NCBI GenBank assembly: GCA_016936505.1
Contig: JAFGXS010000011.1
Span: forward strand, 121,765-185,764
Length of the DNA stretch: 64,000 bases
Reading direction: 5' to 3'
Origin: Bacteroidales bacterium
GTDB taxonomy: Bacteria > Bacteroidota > Bacteroidia > Bacteroidales > F082
Shown: one piece after another, positions 45,925-54,364 of the stretch
How the letters are laid out: the number at the start of each line of letters is the position of its first letter
Numbering within the stretch: the stretch's first letter is position 1
Translations under genes and position numbers: made by a program
Notes under the pieces: model-generated
What the model was told of the DNA's origin: nothing
Database searches by the model: none
What the model saw: only the letters and a program-made list of their open reading frames with translations

Positions 45925-46953
45925 ATGAAATCTAAACTGATCTTTACTGTATTGGCCGGAATTTTTTTTACAACATTTGGCTTAACCTCATGTAATAATC
46001 AAAACAGCAGTTCGGGCTCATACAAGCCCAGCTCTATGGGAAGCACTGCTGAACTTCTTGTTGTTTTGCAGAATGAACAACAATGGGACAATCCAATTGG
46101 AACAACTATCAAGAAATATTTTGCTGCCGATCAGTTTGGGATGCCACAGGCAGAACCCATTTTCAAACTCATGCACCTGAAACAAGACCTTTTTAACGAC
46201 AGCTTCCAAAAAGAAAGAAATATTTTTATCGTAAATATTGATCCTAAGGTTAAACAGGCTTCCATCCAGGTCAGAAGAAATGTTTGGGCTTCACCACAAC
46301 TCGTTTTTACCCTCACCGCACCTGACATAGAGTCTTTTGTAAAGGAATTGAGTAACCGATACGAATATTTCATTGATAAATACATGGAATCGGAACGGAA
46401 CCGTATTCTGGATGTTTACCGAACCACGCTAAACAACAAGGTAATTCAGAGCATCAGCACCCAGTTTGACTTTACTATGGATGTTCCGGCAGGATATTAT
46501 GTAGCCGTAACCAAACCAGGTTTTATGTGGTTACGCCACGAGGCTTCCATGTACAGTCAGGGTATCCTCATTATTTCGCTGCCCTATACCGACACCACAC
46601 AGTTTGCCAGAGATAATGTTCTGGATAGGATTCAGAAATTTGAACGCATGTATGTACCGGGGCCAACAAAAGGTTCATACATGACTCTGGATCGTGAGTT
46701 TGTGATTCCCAGAATGACATTGGTTCATGATTTCCCAGCTTCATATACAGAAGAAATCAGAGGCTTGTGGAAGGTTGAAAACGACTTTATGGGCGGACCT
46801 TTTGTGAGCTATACTTTCCTGAACCCAAAAAACAATCAGATTGTAACTTTGTTTGGATACGTTTACGAACCCAACAAAAACAAACGTGATTTGCTTCTTC
46901 AGGTTGAATCGGTTCTTTACTCAACAGACTTTGGTAAGAAGCTGAAACAATAA
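45925..46953 (+). CDS. DUF4837 family lipoprotein
   Basis: 342 residues with a lipobox (TFGLTSC, Cys23). The mature part carries the DUF4837 landmarks: GSTAELLVVLQNEQQWDN near residue 40, PEIF-like AEPIFKLMHL near 80, SIQVRRNVWASPQLVF near 113 and AGYYVAVTKPGFMWLRHEA near 195. The family is a Bacteroidota envelope lipoprotein of unknown function. A strong hairpin terminator follows at 46980-47017. Confidence 0.9.
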   Translation: MKSKLIFTVLAGIFFTTFGLTSCNNQNSSSGSYKPSSMGSTAELLVVLQNEQQWDNPIGTTIKKYFAADQFGMPQAEPIFKLMHLKQDLFNDSFQKERNIFIVNIDPKVKQASIQVRRNVWASPQLVFTLTAPDIESFVKELSNRYEYFIDKYMESERNRILDVYRTTLNNKVIQSISTQFDFTMDVPAGYYVAVTKPGFMWLRHEASMYSQGILIISLPYTDTTQFARDNVLDRIQKFERMYVPGPTKGSYMTLDREFVIPRMTLVHDFPASYTEEIRGLWKVENDFMGGPFVSYTFLNPKNNQIVTLFGYVYEPNKNKRDLLLQVESVLYSTDFGKKLKQ

Positions 46954-46979
46954 TTTCTCTTTTCATTTTATTGAGTCTT

Positions 46980-47029
46980 GAAAACGGTATTTTTCCAAAA
47001 GGGAAGATGCCGTTTTCTTTTAATTTTTT
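46980..47029 (+). terminator. Terminator after the DUF4837 gene
   Basis: A 17-bp stem (GAAAACGGTATTTTTCC pairing through a few G-U pairs with GGGAAGATGCCGTTTTC), loop AAAA, then T-rich TTTAATTTTTTT. Confidence 0.8.
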
Positions 47030-47080
47030 TCTATTTTTCGGAATAAAACGAGCTTCTTTCTTGTCTATAGATAAAATTAT

Positions 47081-47635
47081 TTGGAAAAAACACTGTCAAA
47101 ATATACTGAAGATATTGAACTAGTTGCACGTGCAAAAAACGGTGACCTGACTGCCTTTGAAGAAATTGTAAAAAAATACAAATCAATGATGGCCAAAGTT
47201 ACTATTGGAATGTTGGGCAATAGAGAAGATGCAGAAGACGTTGGGCAGGATGCCTTCATAAGGTTCTATCATTCAATGCATCAATACAATGCTGAAGCAA
47301 GCCTGAGTACTTATCTCACACGAATTGCCATCAACCTCTCTATCAACGAGCTCAAAAAAAGACAGTCAAAGAAATGGTTGTCGCTGGAGTCGAAACATGA
47401 ACAATTTCACACCGATGAAATTTCATATAAACAACGCGACGAAAAAGAAATTGTTGACAAAGCACTCGAACAACTTGAAACAAAATACAAAAGTGTTGTT
47501 GTACTCAGATTAATGCAGGGGTTCTCTACAAAAGAAACCGCTGAAATTTTAAACCTTCCTTTGGGAACCGTTTTATCGCGGCTCTCCAGAGGACAGGAAA
47601 AACTAAAAGAAATTATTACGAAAATGGAAAGATAA
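47081..47635 (+). CDS. ECF-type RNA polymerase sigma factor
   Basis: 184 residues: sigma region 2 (AFEEIVKKYKSMMAKVTIGM, then DAEDVGQDAFIRFYHSMHQY) and sigma region 4 (LRLMQGFSTKETAEILNLPL, GTVLSRLSRGQEKLKE). The start is TTG at 47081; an in-frame stop lies five codons upstream and no ATG is near. It is followed by a small membrane protein (putative anti-sigma) and a Spy/CpxP-like protein, the usual order in envelope-stress operons. Its target promoters are unknown. Confidence 0.94.
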   Translation: MEKTLSKYTEDIELVARAKNGDLTAFEEIVKKYKSMMAKVTIGMLGNREDAEDVGQDAFIRFYHSMHQYNAEASLSTYLTRIAINLSINELKKRQSKKWLSLESKHEQFHTDEISYKQRDEKEIVDKALEQLETKYKSVVVLRLMQGFSTKETAEILNLPLGTVLSRLSRGQEKLKEIITKMER

Positions 47636-47645
47636 TACCGGAGCC

Positions 47646-48047
47646 ATGAAAACAAAAAATAAGAAACTAAAAAAACTACTATACAAATCGTTTGATTTGG
47701 AACTTGGCGATCAGGAACATAAATTCCTGACTAACGCTTTAGCTACAAATAAAAAATTATCAGAAGAAAAAGAATTTGTTTCCAGATTACGAAATCAACT
47801 TGCAGAACATCCGACCACATTTTCAACAAATTTTGAACACAACCTGATGATTAAACTTAATGAAAGTTTAAGTCTTCAGAAAATATTCACTATCAAACCC
47901 ACATTCAGAGCCGTAGCTCTGTCGGGGGTTGCTGCTATAATTGCTTTATTAATCAGTGTATATTTTATTGACGGAAGCCTGAGCCTGGACAGCCTGATGG
48001 GCATCAACGGATATAATACTGATATTGGAATACTGTCATTTTTCTAA
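47646..48047 (+). CDS. Putative anti-sigma factor (single-pass membrane protein)
   Basis: 133 residues. A cytosolic part of about 88 residues (KKLKKLLYKSFDLELGDQEH at the start, with helical character) is followed by one transmembrane helix (AVALSGVAAIIALLISVYFI, about 90-109) and a short outside tail. No zinc HxxxCxxC motif is seen. Position 10 bases after the ECF gene and topology suggest an anti-sigma factor; that is inference. Overlap with no neighbour; the next gene starts 10 bases on. Confidence 0.7.
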   Translation: MKTKNKKLKKLLYKSFDLELGDQEHKFLTNALATNKKLSEEKEFVSRLRNQLAEHPTTFSTNFEHNLMIKLNESLSLQKIFTIKPTFRAVALSGVAAIIALLISVYFIDGSLSLDSLMGINGYNTDIGILSFF

Positions 48048-48057
48048 CTATTCAATC

Positions 48058-48516
48058 ATGAACAACAAAACAAAATATTTACTATCCCTGGTTGCCGTCC
48101 TTTTAATTGGCGTTTTTCTGGGATTTCTTATCAATGGCCGACTGGTAAAAGCCCGGGTAGAACGCTTGCAGGAATCTTTTACTGAACAGGGGTTCAGATA
48201 TGAATTCATGCGAACCTTAAATCCATCTCCTGAACAAATGGAAAAAATCAGACCCATATTAATGGATTACGGCATGAGAAACCGAGAAAATATGATTCAA
48301 TACCGCTTGAACCAACAGGATTTAATGATTCACTTACAAAACGAACTGTTACCCTATCTCAATAAAAATCAAATAAACAGGATGCAAAATATGAGAAATC
48401 GTTGGGACAGACGTTTTAGAAGACCTGACAGGTTCCATAGACAACATGACAACAGCAGAATGGGTCCTGGAAGAATGATGATGCCCGGTCCTCCTGCTAA
48501 CGAAACAGATCGTTAA
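48058..48516 (+). CDS. Spy/CpxP-like envelope protein
   Basis: 152 residues from ATG 48058 (the 11-codon longer frame would overlap the previous stop). N-terminal membrane helix LLSLVAVLLIGVFLGFLI (residues 8-25) is followed by a helical part (TLNPSPEQMEKIRPILMDYG, then LQNELLPYLNKNQINRMQNM) like the LTxxQ-type Spy and heavy-metal-sensor proteins. A His/Arg/Met-rich tail (RRPDRFHRQHDNSRMGPGRM) may bind metal or RNA. Third in the sigma-factor operon. Confidence 0.75.
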   Translation: MNNKTKYLLSLVAVLLIGVFLGFLINGRLVKARVERLQESFTEQGFRYEFMRTLNPSPEQMEKIRPILMDYGMRNRENMIQYRLNQQDLMIHLQNELLPYLNKNQINRMQNMRNRWDRRFRRPDRFHRQHDNSRMGPGRMMMPGPPANETDR

Positions 48517-48592
48517 AATTAGCATCGCATCGCCTAAGCCTCTGACAACAAGATTTCAGTAATTTACGCACAGAGATACACCCTATTATTTT

Positions 48593-48600
48593 TACCTTTG
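48593..48600 (+). promoter_or_regulatory. -7 promoter element of glyA
   Basis: TACCTTTG, TAnnTTTG type, 34 bases before the glyA ATG. Confidence 0.5.
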
Positions 48601-48634
48601 CAGGTCAAAACATATCATCTAATTCTACTTAATA

Positions 48635-49912
48635 ATGGAAAGAGACCAGAAAATATTTGACCTGATTCGTCAGGAAAAAGAACGCCAGATGCACGGCATA
48701 GAGCTCATTGCTTCTGAAAACTTTGTCAGCGACCAGGTATTGGAAGCCATGGGTTCAGTAATGACCAATAAATACGCAGAAGGTTATCCGGGAAAAAGAT
48801 ATTACGGCGGTTGTGAAATTGTGGATCAGTCGGAACAACTGGCTATTGATCGTGCCCGCGAATTGTTTAATGCTGAATATGCAAACGTTCAGCCCCACTC
48901 CGGAGCTCAGGCCAACATGGCTGTTTTAATGACGGTTTTAAATCCCGGGGATACTTTTATGGGATTGGACCTGTCACATGGCGGTCACTTGTCGCACGGA
49001 TCATCGGTTAACTCTTCAGGAATTCTTTACAGACCGGTTGCTTACAAAGTAAAAGAAAAAACCGGAACGGTAGATTATGACGAAATGGAAGCACTGGCTA
49101 AAAAAGAAAAACCAAAACTGATTATTGCAGGGGCTTCTGCCTATTCACGCGACTGGGACTACGAAAGAATGCGTGATATTGCTGACGAAGTGGGCGCACT
49201 TTTAATGGCTGACATTGCTCACCCTGCCGGACTTATTGCGAAAGGGTTATTAAATGATCCTATTGATTATTGTCATTTTGTAACAACAACAACCCATAAA
49301 ACCTTAAGAGGCCCCAGGGGCGGTATGATTCTGATGGGACAGGATTTTGAAAATCCTTTTGGTTTGAAGACACCTAAAGGCGAAACTAAAATGATGTCGG
49401 CTTTATTGAACTCTGCTGTTTTTCCGGGAATACAAGGCGGGCCTCTGGAACATGTTATTGCAGCTAAAGCTGTTGCCTTTGGCGAAGCCCTTTCTGATGA
49501 GTACTTCAACTACATGATGCAGGTGAAGAAAAATGCTGAAGTAATGTCCAAAGCATTTATTAACAGAGGCTATCACGTAATTTCTGAAGGAACCGACAAC
49601 CACCTGATGTTAATTGACCTCAGAGGAAAATTCCCTGAAATTACCGGTAAACTGGTTGAAAACACTCTGGTAAAAGCTGATATCACTGTTAATAAAAACA
49701 TGGTGCCTTTCGACAGTCGTTCACCTTTCCAAACCAGTGGCTTACGGGTTGGAACACCGGCCATCACCACACGAGGTTTAAAAGAAGAGCAAATGGAACC
49801 CATTGTAGAACTCATTGACGAGGTTATCAGTAATATTGAAAGTGAAAGCGTGCTGAATTCAGTTAAGAAACGGGTTAATGATATGATGAGTCAGTTCCCG
49901 CTTTTTGCATAA
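48635..49912 (+). CDS. glyA: Serine hydroxymethyltransferase
   Basis: Interconverts serine and glycine with tetrahydrofolate, the main one-carbon source. 425 residues. [19 protein letters not shown] near residue 24, [15 protein letters not shown] near 48, and the PLP Lys in [14 protein letters not shown] near residue 210-225 (VTTTTHKT). Length and motifs are normal. It has its own promoter element and ends in a 44-base perfect palindrome terminator. Confidence 0.98.
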   Translation: MERDQKIFDLIRQEKERQMHGIELIASENFVSDQVLEAMGSVMTNKYAEGYPGKRYYGGCEIVDQSEQLAIDRARELFNAEYANVQPHSGAQANMAVLMTVLNPGDTFMGLDLSHGGHLSHGSSVNSSGILYRPVAYKVKEKTGTVDYDEMEALAKKEKPKLIIAGASAYSRDWDYERMRDIADEVGALLMADIAHPAGLIAKGLLNDPIDYCHFVTTTTHKTLRGPRGGMILMGQDFENPFGLKTPKGETKMMSALLNSAVFPGIQGGPLEHVIAAKAVAFGEALSDEYFNYMMQVKKNAEVMSKAFINRGYHVISEGTDNHLMLIDLRGKFPEITGKLVENTLVKADITVNKNMVPFDSRSPFQTSGLRVGTPAITTRGLKEEQMEPIVELIDEVISNIESESVLNSVKKRVNDMMSQFPLFA

Positions 49913-49923
49913 AATACATTCAT

Positions 49924-49967
49924 GAACATAAAAAAGGGGATGCAATTGCATCCCCTTTTTTATGTTC
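49924..49967. terminator. 44-base perfect palindrome terminator after glyA
   Basis: The sequence reads the same on both strands over 44 bases: GAACATAAAAAAGGGGATGC, two central AA/TT, then the complement. The core GGGGATGC/GCATCCCC is followed by six T. Efficient in either direction. Confidence 0.88.
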
Positions 49968-50039
49968 AATCATCAATACATTAACTTAGTGGGTACAATC
50001 CTATAAATTATATGTACCTTAGAAGGTTTATTAACCTTG

Positions 50040-50558
50040 ATGATCATGAAAACAAGACTCTTAATCTTTTCATTTTTGGGAATTGTGTTTTCTTTTCTGG
50101 TATTACGCCAGGCTGACAGCAAACTACAAAACGGAAAAACAGAATTTGGTATAATCAGCTTTGAGCTTGCAAAAAGTGCCGTTAACTCAAACGCAATAAT
50201 CAATTACTGGAAAAAAAACAACACACTCAATGTAGCCGCTTTCAGCCTTGGTTTTGATTACCTTTTTATGTTGTTTTATGCCTTGTTCCTGGCTTTGTGG
50301 GTAAAGCTGGTAAAGGATAAACTTCACAATAAGTTCCTGTCAACTCTCGCCAGCATTGCAATAGTTTTTTTTATTACTGCTGCATTATCCGATGCTGTTG
50401 AAAATTACTTTCTATTGAAGATTATTTTCGATTCAGCAGCATCAGAAATTAACGCTTTGATCGCATTTTATGCTGCATCACTTAAGTTCGTTCTATTAGG
50501 AGTCGGGCTGATATATACTTTGGTAGTTTGGATTACAAGAAAGTTTGTTGTCTTTTAA
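50040..50558 (+). CDS. Four-helix membrane protein, unrecognised
   Basis: 172 residues from ATG 50040; TTG at 50037 and ATG at 50046 are alternatives. Four hydrophobic segments: TRLLIFSFLGIVFSFLVL (near 5-22), AAFSLGFDYLFMLFYALFLA (near 63-82), LSTLASIAIVFFITAAL (near 98-114) and AASLKFVLLGVGLIYTLVVW (near 146-165). No motif was recognised. It stands alone after the glyA terminator. Confidence 0.8.
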   Translation: MIMKTRLLIFSFLGIVFSFLVLRQADSKLQNGKTEFGIISFELAKSAVNSNAIINYWKKNNTLNVAAFSLGFDYLFMLFYALFLALWVKLVKDKLHNKFLSTLASIAIVFFITAALSDAVENYFLLKIIFDSAASEINALIAFYAASLKFVLLGVGLIYTLVVWITRKFVVF

Positions 50559-50633
50559 TTGAAGTAGATTTAACAATTTATTAATTTTTCTTTATAATAG
50601 TTTTTGCTAACTTTAATTCCATTCATTTGAGCA

Positions 50634-51146
50634 ATGAAAACAGTCTATTTCATAAGACATGCTAAATCATCGTGGGAAAACCCGGAACTCCCCGATCACA
50701 GAAGGGATTTGCTTGAAACGGGAATCAAAAGAACCCAAAAAATTTCTCAATGGTTGATGAATATAAAACAAATAGCTCCCGAACTTTTTATCAGCAGCCC
50801 GGCAACAAGAGCTTATAAAACAGCATCAATCATAGCTTCATATTTTTCCTATCCTGCTGATAAAATTGTTGTAACTCCTACACTGTATCCGGGTTCACCG
50901 GAACATATAATGGAAACACTTTATGCTTTACCAAATTCAATTAATCAGGTTGTAATAGTAGCACATAATCCTGTTCTGACAGAGCTGGTTAATTCATTTC
51001 TTGAATCTGACAAAAGAATCTTCAATTTCCCCACCTCAGCTGTTGCTGCAGTAAGGTTCGAAACTAATGAATGGGAAAAAATAGATTTATCAAATAACCA
51101 TGTGGATTTTCTGATCACACCAAAAAACATCAGATCAACAAAATAG
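50634..51146 (+). CDS. SixA-like histidine phosphatase
   Basis: 170 residues of the histidine phosphatase (phosphoglycerate mutase-like) superfamily. The catalytic RHA motif begins TVYFIRHAKSSWENPELPDH (His9), the second Arg/Ser segment is LFISSPATRAYKTASIIASYF near 55, and the second catalytic His is in VVIVAHNPVLTELVN near 105. SixA removes phosphate from phosphohistidine on proteins; the substrate here is unknown. Its stop abuts the rsgA stop with no base between. Confidence 0.9.
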   Translation: MKTVYFIRHAKSSWENPELPDHRRDLLETGIKRTQKISQWLMNIKQIAPELFISSPATRAYKTASIIASYFSYPADKIVVTPTLYPGSPEHIMETLYALPNSINQVVIVAHNPVLTELVNSFLESDKRIFNFPTSAVAAVRFETNEWEKIDLSNNHVDFLITPKNIRSTK

Positions 51147-52073
51147 CTAATCTTCTATTTCGGAAAGCATATTCAGATAATTAACATACCTGAATTCAGG
51201 AATAACACTCTCCTCAACTGCCTTCCTGACTGCGCATCCGGGTTCACTAACATGCAGACAATTATTGAACCGGCATTGATCCATATATTCTCTCATTTCA
51301 GGAAAACGCTGACCCAGCTCTGTCTTTTCAAAAGCAACCAAACCAAACTCTTTGATTCCCGGAGTATCAATAACAAAGCCTCCAAATGACAAGGGAAACA
51401 TCTCTGCGAAGGTTGTTGTATGTGTACCTTTGTGATGATAATCCGATATATTACCTTCTTTCAGATCCAATGATCCATCCAAAACATTAATGAGAGCTGA
51501 CTTACCAACCCCCGAATGTCCGGAAAGTAAACTGGTTCTACCCTTAAGTACAGACCTAAATTGTTCTAGATTAATATTCTCCTTAGCAGAAGTAAAAAGA
51601 ACATGATATCCTGCCTGTGTATACGACTTACTGTAAAAATCCAGAATTTCTTTATGATCAGCATCATAAAGATCATACTTATTAAAAACAATAATGGACG
51701 GAATATGATATGCTTCAGCAGTAACCAAAAGACGATCGATAAATCCGGTGGAAGTTCTGGGTTTCTCCAAAGAAGCAATTAATACCATCTGATCCACATT
51801 GGCAGCAATAATATGTGTTGCTTTGGAAAGTTTAGTGGCTCTTCGTATGAGATGATTATTTCTGTTATGGATATTTTTTATCAGTCCGGTTTCTCCATCA
51901 GGAAGCATTTCAAAATCTACTACATCTCCTACAGCAATTGGATTAGTATTTCTAATACCCTCGATTTTAAAACGACCTTTGAGTTTGCACAAAACCAAAG
52001 ATCCGTCATCGGATACCACAACATACCAGCTACCTGTTGAACGAAATACTTTTCCTGTATACAATCGGCTCAT
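51147..52073 (-). CDS. rsgA: Ribosome small-subunit-dependent GTPase A
   Basis: Late 30S assembly GTPase (YjeQ). 308 residues with the permuted G-domain order: OB fold (residues 1-65), G4 FNKYDL near 120, G1 LLSGHSGVGKSALINVLDG near 185, then G3 DTPGIKEFGL, and the zinc finger CRFNNCLHVSEPGCAV near 270. It is preceded by a cupin gene whose stop overlaps its ATG (ATGA), so translation is coupled. Confidence 0.96.
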   Translation of the reverse strand: MSRLYTGKVFRSTGSWYVVVSDDGSLVLCKLKGRFKIEGIRNTNPIAVGDVVDFEMLPDGETGLIKNIHNRNNHLIRRATKLSKATHIIAANVDQMVLIASLEKPRTSTGFIDRLLVTAEAYHIPSIIVFNKYDLYDADHKEILDFYSKSYTQAGYHVLFTSAKENINLEQFRSVLKGRTSLLSGHSGVGKSALINVLDGSLDLKEGNISDYHHKGTHTTTFAEMFPLSFGGFVIDTPGIKEFGLVAFEKTELGQRFPEMREYMDQCRFNNCLHVSEPGCAVRKAVEESVIPEFRYVNYLNMLSEIED

Positions 52074-52339
52074 GGAAAATTATAGTGCTTTTTTACATCA
52101 GAAAGTATATTCCAAGTGCAGTTTAAACCTTTTTTAAAAGTAACAAAATCTCCTGCAACTACCCTGTATTTCTCAGGGCCAGCTGCAATTTCAACTTCAC
52201 CTTCAATAATCCAGCATTCCTCATTAGCATCATAACTCCAGGAAAAAACCGAAACCTCCTTTTTCCAAACGGGCCATTCCGAAACCCTCTTATCCAAAAG
52301 CTGTTCACTATTTATCTTTTGTATGATAACCTGACTCAT
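52070..52339 (-). CDS. Small cupin (DUF861/EutQ-like) protein coupled to rsgA
   Basis: 89 residues from the ATG at 52337-52339. A single beta-barrel cupin: WSYDANEECWIIEGEVEIAA carries the E-x-x-W-I-I-x-G-x-V pattern, then YRVVAGDFVTFKKGLNCTWN. Metal-binding His are absent, so it is probably not a metal cupin. The longer frame would add 23 residues of poor quality. Its stop overlaps the rsgA start by four bases. Function unknown. Confidence 0.88.
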   Translation of the reverse strand: MSQVIIQKINSEQLLDKRVSEWPVWKKEVSVFSWSYDANEECWIIEGEVEIAAGPEKYRVVAGDFVTFKKGLNCTWNILSDVKKHYNFP

Positions 52340-52430
52340 TGTTATATCTATATTACTTTTATATAAAATATTTTGTAAATTTACAACTATTATTACTTTT
52401 ACTATCAAAAACTAACCATTAAGCGTAACT

Positions 52431-53108
52431 ATGAACTTCTTTGCACTACTTTCCGTATTGTTCGGACCAGTTATGGTCGGATTATTCATTATTTATCTTC
52501 GCAACAGATTCAAGGTTAAAACACTGAAAAACATATACAATGCCGTGTTGTGGGGTTTACTTCCTGCTTTTTTGGTAGTAATTATTCATTTTGCCTTTGA
52601 AATAAGTAGATTCCAAATTACTTCCAGTATTAAAACAACTTTGTTTTATGTTTTTATTTCCATTGCTTTTGGTGCAGAATTCGGAAAATTTATACCCGTT
52701 CGTTTTAGCCTGTACAATCTAAAAACCTTTGATAGCCCAACAGCAGGAATTATTTATTCATCATTTGTTAGCCTTACTTACTCATCAATTGTTGTTATTT
52801 TGAGTGTTGTTGGTTTTTTTGGAAACTATCTGGGTGAGAACCAGACACTATTTCTCTGGACTTATCCGCTGGCTAATTTATTTTTAGGTATTATCCAAGG
52901 GTTTTTCATTGGTATGCACAAAGTAAAACGTACCGCACTGGTTGACGAAGTTACAGGTTTAGGTATGGCAACCGGATTACACATGGTGTTTTACTTCAGC
53001 TTACTTGCCAATGACCATCTTTTGTATACTGTAACATCGGTTGGATTAATTTTAGTTGGATACTCATTAGTCAGAAAGTCAATTTCAATTCCTGTCAGAA
53101 CCTATTAA
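52431..53108 (+). CDS. PrsW-like membrane protein lacking the full active-site motifs
   Basis: 225 residues, about six to seven hydrophobic segments. Segment FGAEFGKFIPVRF sits where PrsW proteases have EExxK, and DSPTAGIIYSSFVSLTYSSI where they have D-x-P-x-D-G-I-x-Y-G; ATGLHMVFYFSLL resembles the third motif with its His. The double Glu and the second-motif Asn/Glu are not present, so it may be a divergent or inactive member. PrsW cleaves anti-sigma factors in other bacteria. Assignment is tentative. Confidence 0.6.
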   Translation: MNFFALLSVLFGPVMVGLFIIYLRNRFKVKTLKNIYNAVLWGLLPAFLVVIIHFAFEISRFQITSSIKTTLFYVFISIAFGAEFGKFIPVRFSLYNLKTFDSPTAGIIYSSFVSLTYSSIVVILSVVGFFGNYLGENQTLFLWTYPLANLFLGIIQGFFIGMHKVKRTALVDEVTGLGMATGLHMVFYFSLLANDHLLYTVTSVGLILVGYSLVRKSISIPVRTY

Positions 53109-53111
53109 GCA

Positions 53112-54206
53112 TTAATCAAGTACTTTATACTGTTTTCCGGGAAGAACCTGTAACCTTCCTTTAAGCTCCAAATTAAGCAATGTACCGGCTACCACTGAGG
53201 GCTGCATACCTGATTTCATCATTATAAGATCCAAACCAAGTCCTCCTGACTGTTTGATCAATTCTATCAATAGTAGTTCTTCCTCGTTAAGTTCACTAAA
53301 AAGTTGCGTTTGCTTAGGCTGAACTTTATTTTCCCACCCCATGATATACGAAATATCATCGGCTGTTTGAACCAAAACCGCACGATTAGTTTTGATCAGG
53401 TTATTACACCCTTTGGAAAAATGATCGTTTAGTCTTCCCGGAACAGCAAAAACATCTCTGTTATATGAATTGGCTAACTCAGCTGTGATCATTGCCCCGC
53501 CTTTAACACCCGATTCCACAACAATTAAGGCATCACACATGCCGGAAACAATTCTGTTTCTCTGAGGAAAGTGTTCGCGATCGGGCTTTGTTTTGGATAG
53601 AAACTCTGTTAGTAATCCCCCGTTATTACTCATTTCCATTGCCAACTTCTTGTTCTGATCGGGATAAATCAAATCCAAACCATGACCTAAAACACCAACA
53701 GTCGGAATATCGAGATCTACAGATATTTGATGGGCACAACTGTCAATACCATAAGCCAAACCACTCACTACCAAAATATTGCTTTCTTTCAGCCCTTCTA
53801 TCAGTTCATTACAATACCTTCTTCCATAAGATGATGCTTTTCTGGTTCCCACAACAGCCACTATACGCCGATGGTTCAAATTCGCTTTACCTTTATAATA
53901 TAACATTAGAGGATGGTCGTAACAGTTCAGGAGCCGTTGGGGAAAATCAGGATCTTCATAATACAAAGCAGTGATATTATTTTGCTCCATAAAATTAATT
54001 TCTTCTTCTGCCCTATGAAGTACATTTTGGTTTAAAATACTATTAACCGTAGCAGTGCCAATGCCGGGAATAGCCATTAATTCTTTTTTTGAAGATGCAA
54101 AAACCGCTTCTGCACTTCCACAATAATGAATAAGTTTTTTCCCGTTAACATCGCCTATACCCGGTATAAGAGTAAGTGCTATCTGATAAAGTAAAGAGGT
54201 TTCCAT
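53112..54206 (-). CDS. dprA: DNA processing protein DprA
   Basis: Loads RecA on incoming single-stranded DNA in transformation; 364 residues. An N-terminal helix-hairpin-helix-rich part (LIPGIGDVNGKKLIHYCG and MAIPGIGTATVNSIL) is followed by the Rossmann domain: VVGTRKASSYGRRY near 118, VVSGLAYGIDSCAHQISVD near 150, HGLDLIYPDQNKKLA and FPQRNRIVSGMCDALIVVE. A C-terminal winged helix is seen near 300-364. A -7 element lies 4 bases before the ATG. Confidence 0.96.
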   Translation of the reverse strand: METSLLYQIALTLIPGIGDVNGKKLIHYCGSAEAVFASSKKELMAIPGIGTATVNSILNQNVLHRAEEEINFMEQNNITALYYEDPDFPQRLLNCYDHPLMLYYKGKANLNHRRIVAVVGTRKASSYGRRYCNELIEGLKESNILVVSGLAYGIDSCAHQISVDLDIPTVGVLGHGLDLIYPDQNKKLAMEMSNNGGLLTEFLSKTKPDREHFPQRNRIVSGMCDALIVVESGVKGGAMITAELANSYNRDVFAVPGRLNDHFSKGCNNLIKTNRAVLVQTADDISYIMGWENKVQPKQTQLFSELNEEELLLIELIKQSGGLGLDLIMMKSGMQPSVVAGTLLNLELKGRLQVLPGKQYKVLD

Positions 54207-54210
54207 AAAA

Positions 54211-54218
54211 CAAATTTA
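54211..54218 (-). promoter_or_regulatory. -7 promoter element of dprA, close to the start codon
   Basis: TAAATTTG on the minus strand ends 4 bases before the dprA ATG, with TTG triplets at 54234-54239 about 15-18 bases upstream. Suggests a leaderless or very short-leader mRNA. Confidence 0.4.
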
Positions 54219-54340
54219 ATAATTTGAAATAGACAACAATACTTTGAAAATGAATTTTTTATCGGTTATAAAAATAGCTTTCAACTTTCTGTTGTTGGAA
54301 ACTCTGTTGATTTTCACTTTTTAAGGCCTTTTTAAAAAGT

Positions 54341-54348
54341 TATTTTTG
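54341..54348 (+). promoter_or_regulatory. -7 promoter element of the PhoH-type gene
   Basis: TATTTTTG, TAnnTTTG type, 16 bases before the ATG at 54365. Confidence 0.5.
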
Positions 54349-54364
54349 ATAAAAACGAACGTCT

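Noticed and set aside
48517..48634. Glycine or folate riboswitch before glyA
   Set aside because: The 118-base region shows no convincing conserved aptamer core; only the -7 element is seen.
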